Assembly (NCBI GenBank): GCA_034509755.1
Contig: CM067551.1
Location: forward strand, 17,046,501 to 17,110,500
Reading direction: 5' to 3'
Source: Anisodus tanguticus
Lineage: Eukaryota > Streptophyta > Magnoliopsida > Solanales > Solanaceae
DNA: 64,000 nt
Both the position numbers and the translations under genes were made by a program. This document shows positions 22,461-33,379 of this stretch, in pieces. Numbering within the stretch: position 1 is the stretch's first letter; the number at the start of each line of letters is the position of its first letter. The notes under the pieces are model-generated. The model saw nothing but the letters and a program-made list of their open reading frames with translations. It made no database searches and had not been told where the DNA came from.

Positions 22461-23811
22461 GAGGGTTTATGTCGACAGAAGGCAACAATCTAAACTTCGT
22501 TAGCTTTTGAATGACTTTCTATTTAACGTGTCTTAATCTATGATGGCATAAATGCACGGATTATAAATATATCATTCATTTAGCTACGAGACATATTGTA
22601 CCATTCTTAGTTATTACAGACCTGTTGGACTAGCCTCAAACTAGCTTGACCAACAGCGTCTCTTAAACCAAGTTTGGAACATGTATCACCTCCTTTTAGA
22701 GTGATCCCATTACCTGAAGTCCTATTGAGGACAACCTCTCCAACCCCTTTTACTTTGGAGGTAGCGTTGCTTCACATGAACAACCTATTGCCCGTGGTTA
22801 GGACGTAATCGGATCATATGTGATCTGGATACTCTGGCCCACTCCAGTTGCTTTGGTAGACTGAGTGTCCAATTTCTTTTCTGCCTTTCTTTTGGCCTTC
22901 AGATCATTTAAGACCTGGAAACTCTGGCCCACCTCACTAGGTGTCCATTAATTTTTTGCCTTTCTTCTGGCCTTCAGATCATTTAAGACCTGGAAATTCT
23001 GGCCCACTCCAGTCGCCCGTAGGCTTTGTACGACTGAGTGTCCAATATCATCCTATCAAATGAAGGATCTTCTGTCAGATAGATGACATGTTCAACGTCT
23101 TAAGATAAGTCATTATCTCTTAGTCTTCTTCCCTTGTGATTGGTGCCCAGGGAAATCTCTGGCGCTTACTTAAGAGTGGTAATAATTTTCGCACAGTCAG
23201 TGGATCTCTCTCCTTCGTATATGCGAACATACTTTACACACTTTTAATAATTACACTCAAAAGAACGGATCTTTTAAGTTTTGTTTACAATAGTCCAATT
23301 TTTAACCGGGAAGGAAGGAGATTCAATATCTGATTTTAGAGTGTAGGGAATATAAGTTTTTTAATGAAAACACTTTCATATTCCTAGACTTGCTTTACAC
23401 ACTCTTAATCAGATATTATCTAAACACATTATAGATAAGGAAGGATAAATAACTTAGACCTTTTGTATTCTGGCCCACTTCAGTCAGACTGAGTGTCCAC
23501 ATCATCCTTACCATAATTCGGATCCTTTGTCTGAGACAGATATAGGCCCTCTGCTACAAGATAGAACATCATCTTCAGCCTTCTCCTCTTGTCCCAGTTG
23601 ACATCATCAGCCTCTCGTGGGCGCTTGTTTCCTCTACTCTTGGGAGAGGCGACACAATCAACTTATTGACCGTCAACAACAAGATTTTTGTTAGAGACAG
23701 TGTTTGCACTGTTAACAGAACTGTCAACAGAATTGTCTTCAACCAGAAAACCACAACCATAGCCAGATTTGGTTACACACTTGTCGACCAACATCTTTCG
23801 AACACTAATAC
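22461..23811 (-). pseudogene. Cop-C gag/protease region (decayed)
   Basis: By position this should hold gag and protease, yet little is recognisable. A gag-like start (MLVDKCVTKSGYGCGF) lies at about 23792. 22831-23046 contains two and a half copies of a ~76-90 bp unit (ctctggcccac ... gcctttctt.tggccttc). An AT-rich stretch at 23160-23460 has no counterpart in Cop-E and may be a further insertion. Confidence 0.5.
22831..23046. repeat. Imperfect tandem repeats in Cop-C
   Basis: Copies start at 22831, 22921 and 22996; each has ctggcccac near its start and two share ggccttcagatcatttaaga. A related fragment (ctggcccacttcagtcagac) is near 23470. Confidence 0.8.
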
Positions 23812-23825
23812 AATTTTGTCTTAAA
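23812..23825 (-). promoter_or_regulatory. Cop-C candidate self-complementary primer site
   Basis: Adjacent to the LTR end (2 bp away) there is no tRNA-type TGG site. Plus-strand aattttgtcttaaa is complementary at 13 of 14 positions to tttaagacaatatt at 24123-24136 inside the 5' LTR. The same arrangement in Cop-E is 14 of 14. Primer function is an inference. Confidence 0.5.
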
Positions 23826-23827
23826 AT

Positions 23828-25003
23828 TGTTGGATATGTAAATAATGTACAGGAATAGTAAATAACTATTACAGTGATCGAAAGGATAAACAACAAATAT
23901 TACAACAACAAGTTGTCAATCTCTTGATCTTGAATTGGAACTCCAAATCTGGATCTTGTATTCAGAAATACAAGAACATGAACTGCTACACTTGTGGCTT
24001 GTAGAACCGCTGAGAATCCGAACGGTTAGAGTCCTTTGAGAATCAAGTTCACACCTGAAACACTTAGCAACCAATTAGATAATCACAACACCACTGGCTG
24101 AGTCGAGAGATGACTCTCTGTCTTTAAGACAATATTTCCCCCGTATATAGGCTTTATGGAAGTGTGGACAATAGTCTCCCAAGATGAAACAACAAACTAT
24201 CAAGTGTGCAAAGCCTACACAAATGATCACAGGAAAGAACACAAATAATGAAGATTGTTAAGAGAAGGATTGCTTATCAGAAAAACTGATCTCTTTGTGG
24301 TGTTGTTAACTTGTAAGTATGTTCACTTGTTCATTTTTTTTCTCCACTATATAATTGAGTCAAAGGCCTCAATTTCTAGGTGTACAAGATGGCCTTTCAA
24401 ATTTCCCATAATGACATTCAATTGCCATGTAATTGATGACATTTAACTCCAAGTAATGCAGCAACATAATGGTCCAAGTAATGGTCATTATTGGGTGGAT
24501 TCAATGCCATTGAAATCACCTCAACAGCCAAACCTTTGGGATTCCGTCGAGCAATCACTGCCAATGAAGCGCCGCGGCTTTGCCAAATTAGCGCCGCGAC
24601 GCTAATTCAGCCAGAAACTCATGATGCTCACTGCCAATCAGACGCCGCGGCACTGCAAGGGGGCGCCGCGGCCTAGTCCGGGAGGCGTCGCGGCCTAGTC
24701 CGGGAGGCGTCGCGGCCCTTCTCAGCTCCGCGGCCCTTTTCCGACCCGTACCATCTTACACTTCACACAATCCTTCCTTCGTTTACCAACGTGGAACACT
24801 TGTTATTTAGCCAATAACCGTCCATCATTCTATGTCTCAAACATTTCACTTACGTACCAATATCTCTTTCATTAAGGAAATATACGATACTTGGCACTAA
24901 GATTGCACGTGTGTGGAAACGACATTTCCGACATGGGGGCCCCCAATTGTTCGAGTCATAAATAATGGGATAAACTTAATTCTACATTATTAAATTTCCA
25001 ACA
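23828..25003 (-). repeat. Cop-C 5' LTR
   Basis: 1176 bp, TGTTGGATATG ... TTTCCAACA on the plus strand. A TATA-like tatataattgag is near 24346 on the plus strand, with a conserved flank tcaaaggcctcaattt also present in the Cop-E LTR. GC-rich palindromic blocks lie at 24567-24740, including a ~23-bp tandem duplication (ctagtccgggaggcgtcgcg twice). Confidence 0.9.
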
Positions 25004-25121
25004 AATTTCATATTTTTATGGTATTTCGCTGGAAACGTCCGTCGCAAATTCGTATTTTCTTAATACTGAAACGCGAGGTAGTAATTTAATTGAAACTTAA
25101 AAAGAAAGGAAAAACTCATAC

Positions 25122-25183
25122 CAAGTCCAATGGCTTCCGATCCTTCCATTATGCGTAAACGCTTGCATGAATCAACAAACATC
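25122..25183 (-). pseudogene. Aux/IAA fragment, exon B
   Basis: Minus strand: acceptor ttttttttcag, then a frame MFVDSCKRLRIMEGSEAIGL, then donor gtatgag. This is the core of domain IV (PB1 domain) of Aux/IAA auxin-response repressors, which mediates pairing with ARF factors. The usual next exon (APRAMEKC type) is absent because Cop-C begins at 25003. Confidence 0.85.
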
Positions 25184-25333
25184 CTGAAAAAAAATCATGA
25201 TTTGATAAATAATTTGCAATAGATGGAGTTCTATTAATTAACTTCCCATTAAATAGATATTGCTATTCATTGGTAAGGTACTTAATTAATTGGTGTTATA
25301 ATAAGGAGAGAATAATGATAAAATTTAACTTAC

Positions 25334-25407
25334 ATCTCTCACGAGCATCCAGTCCCCATCCTTATCTTCATAAGTAGGTACATAGTCAGAAACAGATATG
25401 TCAGTTT
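25334..25407 (-). pseudogene. Aux/IAA fragment, exon A
   Basis: Minus strand: after an acceptor-like ttttttcaag the frame reads ETDISVSDYVPTYEDKDGDW and MLVRD, then gtaagt. This is the conserved start of domain IV of Aux/IAA proteins. The family consensus continues GDVPWE before MF; here Gly is Arg and VPWE is missing from both exons, which together do not join in a good phase. Domains I-III are not found upstream to 26358. It is best read as a gene fragment or pseudogene, perhaps cut up by the surrounding insertions. Confidence 0.82.
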
Positions 25408-26358
25408 CTTGAAAAAATTGCATTTAGGATGTAGCCGTTACAACTTTTCATTATAAGATCTTTAAATAGAAAGAATTCCAGAAAAGCATGATCTTGATTT
25501 TCTGACATATCATGTAAAGATTATTTTATTTTTGATTCGATGTTCGATATTTGCTTTGAGCATTAACTAATTAAAATTTGTGCCAAAAAAAAAACCATTT
25601 TAAGAATAAAGCGCTCTCCATCCACTAAAGACTATTCATTTTTCTGAGATTGAATTTAAGCTTTTAATTTGATAGGAAAGGATACTTACTCTGTTTTTTT
25701 TTACCCCTGCCCTAGGAGCTCCTCCTTTTTTCTCTATGTGACTCGAATTCATAACCTTTGGATTGGAGTTAGAGAGTGCTTATCATCTGAGCAGCTCTAT
25801 CTTATATACATCTCGGTTATCACAACTGTTAATGGTAAAAAATCTTTTATATCATAAGCGTATACACATGCTAGTATTATTTTCGGTAATTCTTAACCTA
25901 ATGATATTAAATAATTTTGTCTACACAGTCAGTGCACAGAGGCTAATCAGACTCATACTGGAATTATATATAGAAAATTATTTGAATGGGGGGGGGGGGG
26001 CTATGGAACAATAAAAACAAAAATGAAATAAACTCGAATGTCGGAATGTATGTCGTCCGACACTAGTAACAACACTTTAGCAACAAAAAAAACTTTGAAG
26101 AGTAAAAGCAGCAAAAATGTAAAGAACACAAAGTTTTAAATTATATATATAACTTATGATGGTCAATGACCAAATGTATTGTATATATATTATATACAAA
26201 TTCCTTTCTTTACAGATTTACAAGTTAAAATGGAAAGGAATTAAAAGTTGAAGTCGCAGATGACTTCTGCCTGAAAAATCTAACTAAGTAGACATAGACA
26301 ACCTCTCATTACAATTTCTCCATACAAAACTAATCTAGAATCTAAACAGCAATTGTAA
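25408..26358. other. Unassigned AT-rich sequence
   Basis: No gene or known repeat recognised. A run of 13 G at 25988-26000 and short A runs are the only marked features. It may be Aux/IAA intron or upstream sequence. Confidence 0.5.
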
Positions 26359-26860
26359 TGTTGGACATAATGTTGTCAACACACTCAAGCAACACTGGTG
26401 ATCCAGATTTCTGAGATGAAATCCCGAGAGCTCTCTTGGTATTTTTACTTTCTGGTTCTGGATATCTATTCTCTGCAGTAGCCTCTCTGTTTATAGTAGA
26501 AATTCTTCCTTGAATTGCTCATCACTCGGTTGTGGAAGTTGAGAAAAAGGTGAACTACTGGTGGGATTGGTTGGAGAATATCAGGGAGTAATAATATCAA
26601 CAGTCCTCACGACAAGCAACAACTTTTGACTTAGTCCTCACTCGTTTTTACTAGCTCTTTTTTACCTTGCCAAGTCATTTTTACCCCATAGTAATAATTA
26701 CACAAATATTATTGCATCGCGTGAAGTAAGACAAAATCTGTTTTTAAAATGTTGGTCCAAATGTTGTGCAACATTTGTCCCAACATACTTACACATTCAT
26801 ATCAATATTTGAGGAGATATGTTGGGTCAAATGTCAGAACACCAAATCCAACATTAACAA
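26359..26860 (-). repeat. Cop-G 3' LTR (left boundary tentative)
   Basis: Plus strand ends CCAACATTAACA at 26860; on the minus strand it is preceded by the purine tract GGAAAAAAGAGGGAGAT (26861-26877). A TGTTGGACATAATG at 26359 would give a 502-bp LTR with TG...CA ends. No partner LTR is available to confirm. Confidence 0.55.
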
Positions 26861-27528
26861 TCTCCCTCTTTTTTCCTTTCTTCACAAAACTCATTAAAAT
26901 GTAAAGTTGACTTAGGATGTTGTCACAAATGTTGTCCGACATCTGTGATCAACATTTTCAAGGTCATGCTCTCCCTTAACATGTGATGGCATACAAGCAA
27001 ACATGTGTATATCGATTCATAGGATTAGAAAAGAAAAACTTATGAGCACACATATCACATATCATTCAATATATACAAACCACAAATAGAAATATTCATT
27101 GTCAACAAATATCAATATCAATCCACTAAAGATCCTCATAGAACATCTACAACAGCAACAACTCCATATTTGCTCATCATACAGCAGCAGCAGAGCCTTC
27201 ATAACAGCTTCAACTTCCTATGCACAACAGCCTTTAGCTTCCTCTCCCTGAACATCATCTCCCCCTTTTTGTGAAGAAAGTAACATCATGATATGATCTT
27301 TAGCTTGTATCAGGGTATTTCTTGCAGCATCAACCTCAGAAATATGTTGGTTGGTTTTTCTAATTTGATCCACAAGCCATTCTTAGACAGTGTAGACTGT
27401 CGTGGACCAGTGTTGCCCAAAATGTTGGTGACATTTCTGGCAACATTTTCACTTTCAGCTTCCTTCTTCCAGGTTAAGTGGATGACTCTGTCCTTGCTCC
27501 TCAAAATTACTTTGTTTACAATGTAAAA

Positions 27529-28888
27529 CTAAAGAGTCTTTCCTAAAGTGTCTTCTCTCTTAGGCTCAAATCCTTGGGTGGTTAATACTTTGTAGATCAG
27601 ATAGGGAAATGGAAGAATTGAAGTTGATTTTTTCTTAGCCAAGTTGGCAATTTGATGAAATATTATTTTTCCCAAATCAAATTTCAAACCTTTTCTAATT
27701 TTATACAACAGGGTGGCTTGTTCAGATGTCACAATTGACTCATTTATTGAAGGAAGCCAATTGTGAATAGCAATTTTGTGGAGGGTGGAAAACAGGGTTG
27801 TTAGTTTGGAGGCTGGACATCTAGGGATCCACTTCTTCATCATACATCCAGTGAGGTATTCAATCACTTCATCCCTATTGTATATGACATGTTCTGCTTC
27901 TCTAACATTATATCCAACATCTAGTCTCATGCATTGATTTATAATAGAAGGCGTAAACAGATAGACCTTGTTGTAGAGATATACCTTCTCAAATTTCTTT
28001 GAAGAGGTCTTCTCTATAACAGGGCTCAGATTAGCATAAAATAACCTTACTACTTCATCAACATAAGGTTCTTTTTCTGTGACAGTTTTAAGAAATTGTT
28101 TATCCTTAAAAAATTCTACCAAAGTATATTCAGCACAGGAAGCAATATCTAATACTTTGTCAGGTCTAATCACTATATTCTTGTAACAGTCCCACATATC
28201 ATAGTTAGTTTTAGAATAGAATTTATCTGAGTAAGCAGATACCTCAAAGTCTGAATCGGTGGATTCAGTACTGCTGGAGAATGTTGTAGCTTATGCTTCC
28301 TTCGATGTTGGCAAGAAATGTAGCCTGAGATGTTGTGGCATCAGTGGCAACATTTGGAGCAACACTCGACTTTGTAGGTCTGGGAACTCCCTTTGGAAAG
28401 AATTGTTTTAAAGGAGTATCGTCTGGGATTTCCCTTTCTTGAGGCATATTTGGCTGCACTGAAGCAGATGGTTCTTCTTCACTCTCCTCTTTTGAAATCA
28501 CATAGTCCATATCTTCACTTGAACTGCTCGAGTAAGAGGGTATAAATGTTTCAAAGCTAGACCTTTTGTTACTCAGTCCTTCTTGGATTGTTTTCTCATA
28601 AACTTTACTCGATCGACGAGTAGAGAAGGTAGAGGACCTTAATATTTTACTCAAAGATGAAAAATCAACAGTTTCATCAACATCTATAAGGTTATTATTA
28701 TCTCCAGGATAGCTAATATCTAAAGGTTCATCAAAACCTTTAAACACTATTGTTGTATATGGGTTTTCTAGGAGATTGGAGGAAGAGGATGTTTGTTCTG
28801 TTTGTTGGGGATCATTTTTATTAGAAGCCTCTGTATTCATTGGAGAGCTTGTGCTCATTGGAGTGTTGGAGTGGATGTTGGATAACAT
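27529..28888 (-). pseudogene. Env-like reading frame of Cop-G, one frameshift
   Basis: Two minus-strand frames, 28265-28888 (207 residues) and 27529-28197 (222 residues), are parts of one reading frame of about 450 codons broken by a single shift near 28270-28300; the second frame stays open back to that point. The first half is Ser/Thr/Glu-rich and acidic. The second has motifs typical of the 'putative plant transposon protein' domain found in plant envelope-like ORFs (VVRLFYANL, YLFTPSIINQCM, IPRCPASKLTTLFST, LPFPYLIYKVLT). No signal peptide or clear membrane helix is visible. It lies about 970 bp downstream of the pol stop, as in SIRE elements. The function of such proteins is not established. 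Confidence 0.75.
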
Positions 28889-29860
28889 TTATTCTGACAT
28901 TGGTGATGCTTCCATTGGTGAAAATTTGAGAGAGGGTTTTGAGAAGTTAGGGTTTCTGATAGAGATTGGAGTTTGGTTTGCGATTCCATTGGTTAGGTAG
29001 GCAGATGTATAGATGTGATTTTCCCTCCCCCTTTTTTTTAATGGAAAAATTGAAAATGATAAAATAATAGCAAATGAGAGGAATATTTATATACATGGCA
29101 AATCTTTTCTTAGCAATAAAATTTCTTTATTTTTAGGTGTTTCAATTTTACACAATAACTTACATCTAAAATATTGGGATAAACATCACGGTAGGAATAC
29201 AATTTAATCTTATAATTTTAAATTCTGGAAGACCATTAAACAAGGCATATACAGGGAGTAAAATATGATATTTCAAAAATCAGATAAGAACAACAACCCA
29301 ACACAACACATTCTGAAAATGTCAACAACAATGTTAACAATATTTTGGACGACACAAGTATTTTGATTCCATAAGAATTTCAGATTTGGCAACAAACCAA
29401 GACACGTTTTATATGCACTTTATGAGTTTGACCACTGGACCAATGTAATATTTTCTCATCGTGTCCTTGGTCTAATCATATAACACATATAAAAGAATTT
29501 TTCGTGTAAAAAATAAGAATACTTTTATTGTATTCTCAAATCTCTTTTGAAGCACTCGATACTCCTATAGAATAGAAACAATATCTTTTCATGGGCTTTG
29601 CCCTTTTTCACAGTTGCCAAATATTTGTAAAGGCTTTGTTTTATTTTGATACTCCTTTTTTATGATATATATGTATATTTTTTCATATCATCGCAGAGAA
29701 CGGTATCACTTTGATAACATATTCTTATTGAAGGATCATGCTTGTGTGACCAAAAGTTATGCATCATACAACAACAATAATCAGTTAGTGATTTAACATA
29801 GGTAAATGTCACCCGAAATGTTAGACAATATTTCAACTGTCATTCACCAAAAATGCCTTT
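28889..29860 (-). other. Spacer between pol and env-like frame of Cop-G
   Basis: AT-rich, no coding potential. In SIRE-type elements a similar spacer separates pol from the downstream frame. Confidence 0.6.
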
Positions 29861-32800
29861 TTAGAGATTATAAAGACCAAGAGATTTCTTTAAACTAGAA
29901 AATCTCTCATGGTCCAAAACTTTTGTAAAAATAGCAGCTAGTTGATGAAGAGTGTCAACATGTTCAATTTGAACTAGCTGATTTTTAACTAAATCTCTTA
30001 AAAAGTGATGTCTAATATCAATATGTTTTGTACGTGAGTGTTGAACTGGATTTTTGGAAATATTTATAGCACTCAAATTATCACAGTACAAAATCAAAAT
30101 GTTGCTAGTAAATCCATAGTCATCTAACATGTGTCGTAGCCATATTAATTGAGAACAACAACTTCCAACTGCTACATATTCAGATTCACCAGTTGAAAGT
30201 GAGACACAATTTTGTTTATGACTATACCATGAAACAATGTTATTGCCAAGATAAAAACATCATCCACTTGTACTTTTTCTATCATCCACATCTCCAGCCC
30301 AATCTGAGTCACTAAATCCTATTAAGTTAGGATTAGTGTCTTTGGAATACTAGATTCCCAACTCACATGTGTCAGCAACATATCGAATAATACGTTTCAC
30401 GACATTTAAGTGGGACATTTGGGGACAGGCTTGAAAACGTGCACAAACACAAATACTAAACATAATATCTGGGCGACTAGCAGTAAGATAAAGAATGCTA
30501 CCTATCATAGATCGATATAATGTTGGGTAGACATTTTCACTAGCATTATCCTTACATACCTTTTGCGATGAACCAATTGGCGTTTTCATCTGTTTAGCAT
30601 TCTTCAAACTAAATCTTTTAACTAGATTCTTGGCATATTTACTATGTAGATGAAAATCCCATCTTCATTTTGCTTTATTTGCAAGCCTAAGAAAGAAGTT
30701 AATTCCCCAATCATGCTCATTTCAAATATCGATGACATAGCTTCAACAAATGAATTTAGGTACGATTGTGAAGTCGATCCAAAGACTATGTCATCCACGT
30801 AGATTTGAGCAATTATAATATCTACACTATGTCGTTTAATAAACACGATCAGCTTCGCCACAGTTAAAACTAAATTCTAGAAGAAAGTTAGTTAAATGAC
30901 CATACCATGCACGAGGGACTTATTTCAACTTGAGTATAACCTTGTGCAACTAGACGTGCTTTGTTTCTAAAAATTGTTCCCGATTCATTTGATTTATTTT
31001 TAAAAATCCACCTAGTTCCAATTACATTTGTATTATTTGGACGTGAAACTAAGTCCCAGACATCATTTCGAGAAAATTGTTCAAACTCTTCTTGCATTGC
31101 TTGTATCCAGAAATTATCTTTAAGTGTTTCTACAATATTCTTTGGTTCTAATGTAGATATAAAACAAGAAAGACTATTCTCTTAGTATATGGTTGACATA
31201 CACACATACCTTACCATTTCTCTATAGTTGAGTGGTTCTTTGCCTCTTGTTCTAATTCCTTCAAAAACTCCCCCTATCACTTGGCCCGTTTGATGATTCT
31301 TTCTAATCCTTGATGATGGGTCCTACGAACTTGGTCTAACAATTCAGTACTTGACTCCCCATCTATGGCCTATGTGGTATCTATTGTTGTTTCAATGTTG
31401 CTTCAGGTGTGGCAATATTTGTGGAAACATCCGATTCTTCTACACTATGTGGACTTTCCATTGTATCTATAATGTTATTTTCAATAGTTTTCCTGAAACA
31501 TCAAAAAGATCATCAAAGATAACATTTACAAACTCTTGTACAGTTCTGGATCTCAGATTGTATACTCGAAAAACATGACTATTTTATGAATAGCCAACAA
31601 AAATTAATTTATCACTCTTAGAGTCAAATTTTGCCAAATGATCCCTGTCATTTAAAATTTAACAAATACACCCAAAAATATGAAAGTAACGCAAGTTTGG
31701 TTTCTTTCCATTTATAATCTCATAGGGTGTCATCTTTGTTCCTAACCTCAAATAGACTCTATTAGCGATGTGATTAGCAGTATTCAAGGCTTCGCCCATA
31801 AACGTTTTGACAAATGTTTAGAACTAAGCATAACTCTAGCCATTTCTTGCAATGTCCTATTCTTCCGTTCTGCAACCCCATTCTATTGAGGAGTTTTTGG
31901 GGGCAGAAAACTCATGAAAATTCTCTTTTTCTCACAAAAAATTGTGAATGGACTATTTTCAAATTCATTTCCATGGTCGGATATAATCCAAAAAATAGGA
32001 GAATAGAATAAATTTCTAATTCTAGAGTGCAAGATTTAAAACATGTCAAATGTTTGTGATTTTTCTTTCAAAACATATATCCAAAAATATCTAAAAATAT
32101 CATCTACTATCACAAAGGAATACCACATGCCTCCTAGACTGTCTACTTCAATTGGACCCATTAAATTCATATGTAGCAATTGAAAACAATGAGACGTACA
32201 TGAATGTTGTCCATCGTGTTGGACAACATTATGAGAGACACGGGTTTGCTTACCTTTCAAACAATCTTCACGGACAGTTTTACCTTTATGGCTATGTTTG
32301 GGTATGCCTCTAACCGCTTCATATGAGACCAATTTTTCTAAATTGCGGTAGTTGACATGCCCCAATTTTTGATGTCATAGTGTTGTGTCATCGACCTTAG
32401 CATTATTGCATGTTTCTTGTCTTACAACAAGATAGCAATTGTCACATGTTCTTGTACATGTCATGACACATATATGTGCTTCATTTATAACTTTACAGGC
32501 ATTCTTATTAAATTTTACCTCAAGATCATCATCACATAGTTGACTAATACTAATCAAATTAGCCATTAATCTCACAACATGTAAGACATTTCTTAAGGCT
32601 GGAAATCCAGGAACATCCAAGATCCCTTTTCTAATTATTTTGCTTTTACTGCCACCTCTATAAGTCACGTTTCCTCCATTGAATGACTCATATTTCTTTA
32701 GAAAACCTTTGTACATGTCACGCGGAGAGAACATCCACTATCAAAGTACCAAGAACCTAGTTATAGAAACATTACATGTTACATCCTCTTTAGGAGCCCA

Positions 32801-33290
32801 AACTCTCTTAAAACATTTTTTACCTTTTGGCTCAGAAATGTTGCTTCGATCTAGAATGTTGGACAACATTTTAGGAAACATTTTGCTCACAGAATTTTGA
32901 AGTTTGAAACAGTATGGTTTTAAGTGGCCAAGAGAGTTACAATGATGACACACAAATTTCAAATTTTTTGACATATATGAGAACTTATTATTCACCCCTT
33001 TTTCTTTTACAAAGCATATTTTCTAATTTTTATCAAAGAGATTAGAGCATATAGTTTTAAGAGAGTTTTCGTACCCAATTCCTGCATGTGAAGGTTTACT
33101 AAAGTTGAGTATCTCATTCAATTTCAAAGTCCCCGTGTTGAGCTTACGGAAGGTTGCTTCGGCTAAATCTAATTTTGCACAGATCTTACCAAATTCAATA
33201 TCATTTTTGGTAAGTGCAACCTCAAGTCGGGTTATCGTTCCTTTTAATACTAAATTCTCATAAGTTAAAGATTTTACCTTTTTGTCAGTG
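29861..33290 (-). pseudogene. Cop-G gag end and pol (decayed)
   Basis: In minus-strand order: gag C-terminal helices (LTKNDIEFGKICAKLDLAEA, 33023-33290), zinc knuckle CHHCNSLGHLKPYC (32741-32995), protease/GAG-pre-integrase (32375-32734), integrase (32036-32365: MGHVNYRNLEKLV, MNLMGPIEVDSLGG, FVIVDDIFRYFWIY), RT (30888-31097 DVWDLVSRPNNTNVIGTRWI; 30622-30861 with QIYVDDIVFGS), RT end (30350-30607) and RNase H (29861-30130 ending SLGLYNL). Stops and shifts separate these pieces. In integrase the expected HxDL/MGP motif has Asn (MNLMGP), so the first catalytic Asp appears replaced. Confidence 0.88.
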
Positions 33291-33379
33291 GGCCCCACTC
33301 CCATGCCCATCATACAGCGGGCCCCACTCCGACGGATATTGAAGCCGCTATGCACACACTTGGATTAAATCCCCCGGAT

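Larger units (their letters stand above)
17960..25003 (-). mobile_element. Cop-C: decayed Ty1/copia element
   Basis: Minus-oriented copia with 5' LTR 23828-25003 and the remaining part of its 3' LTR at 17960-18422, cut by Gyp-B. The interior holds decayed pol and gag sequence and an hAT MITE (19126-20300). LTRs start TGTTGGAAATTT on the minus strand and end ATATCCAACA. It is related to Cop-E and to the solo LTR at 43820-44926. The right flank begins aatttcatat in the Aux/IAA fragment; the left flank is lost, so no target duplication can be checked. Confidence 0.85.
26359..33290 (-). mobile_element. Cop-G: SIRE-like copia remnant with env-like frame
   Basis: Minus-oriented copia in the order gag end - pol - env-like - 3' LTR. 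The order with an extra frame downstream of pol, and pol motifs such as FEMSMIGELTSFLGLQIKQ, fit the SIRE/Maximus lineage. The 5' LTR and most of gag are missing: sequence stops at about 33290 where Cop-H begins in the opposite direction. The 3' LTR right boundary (26860) is well supported by a polypurine tract; the left boundary is tentative. Confidence 0.85.
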
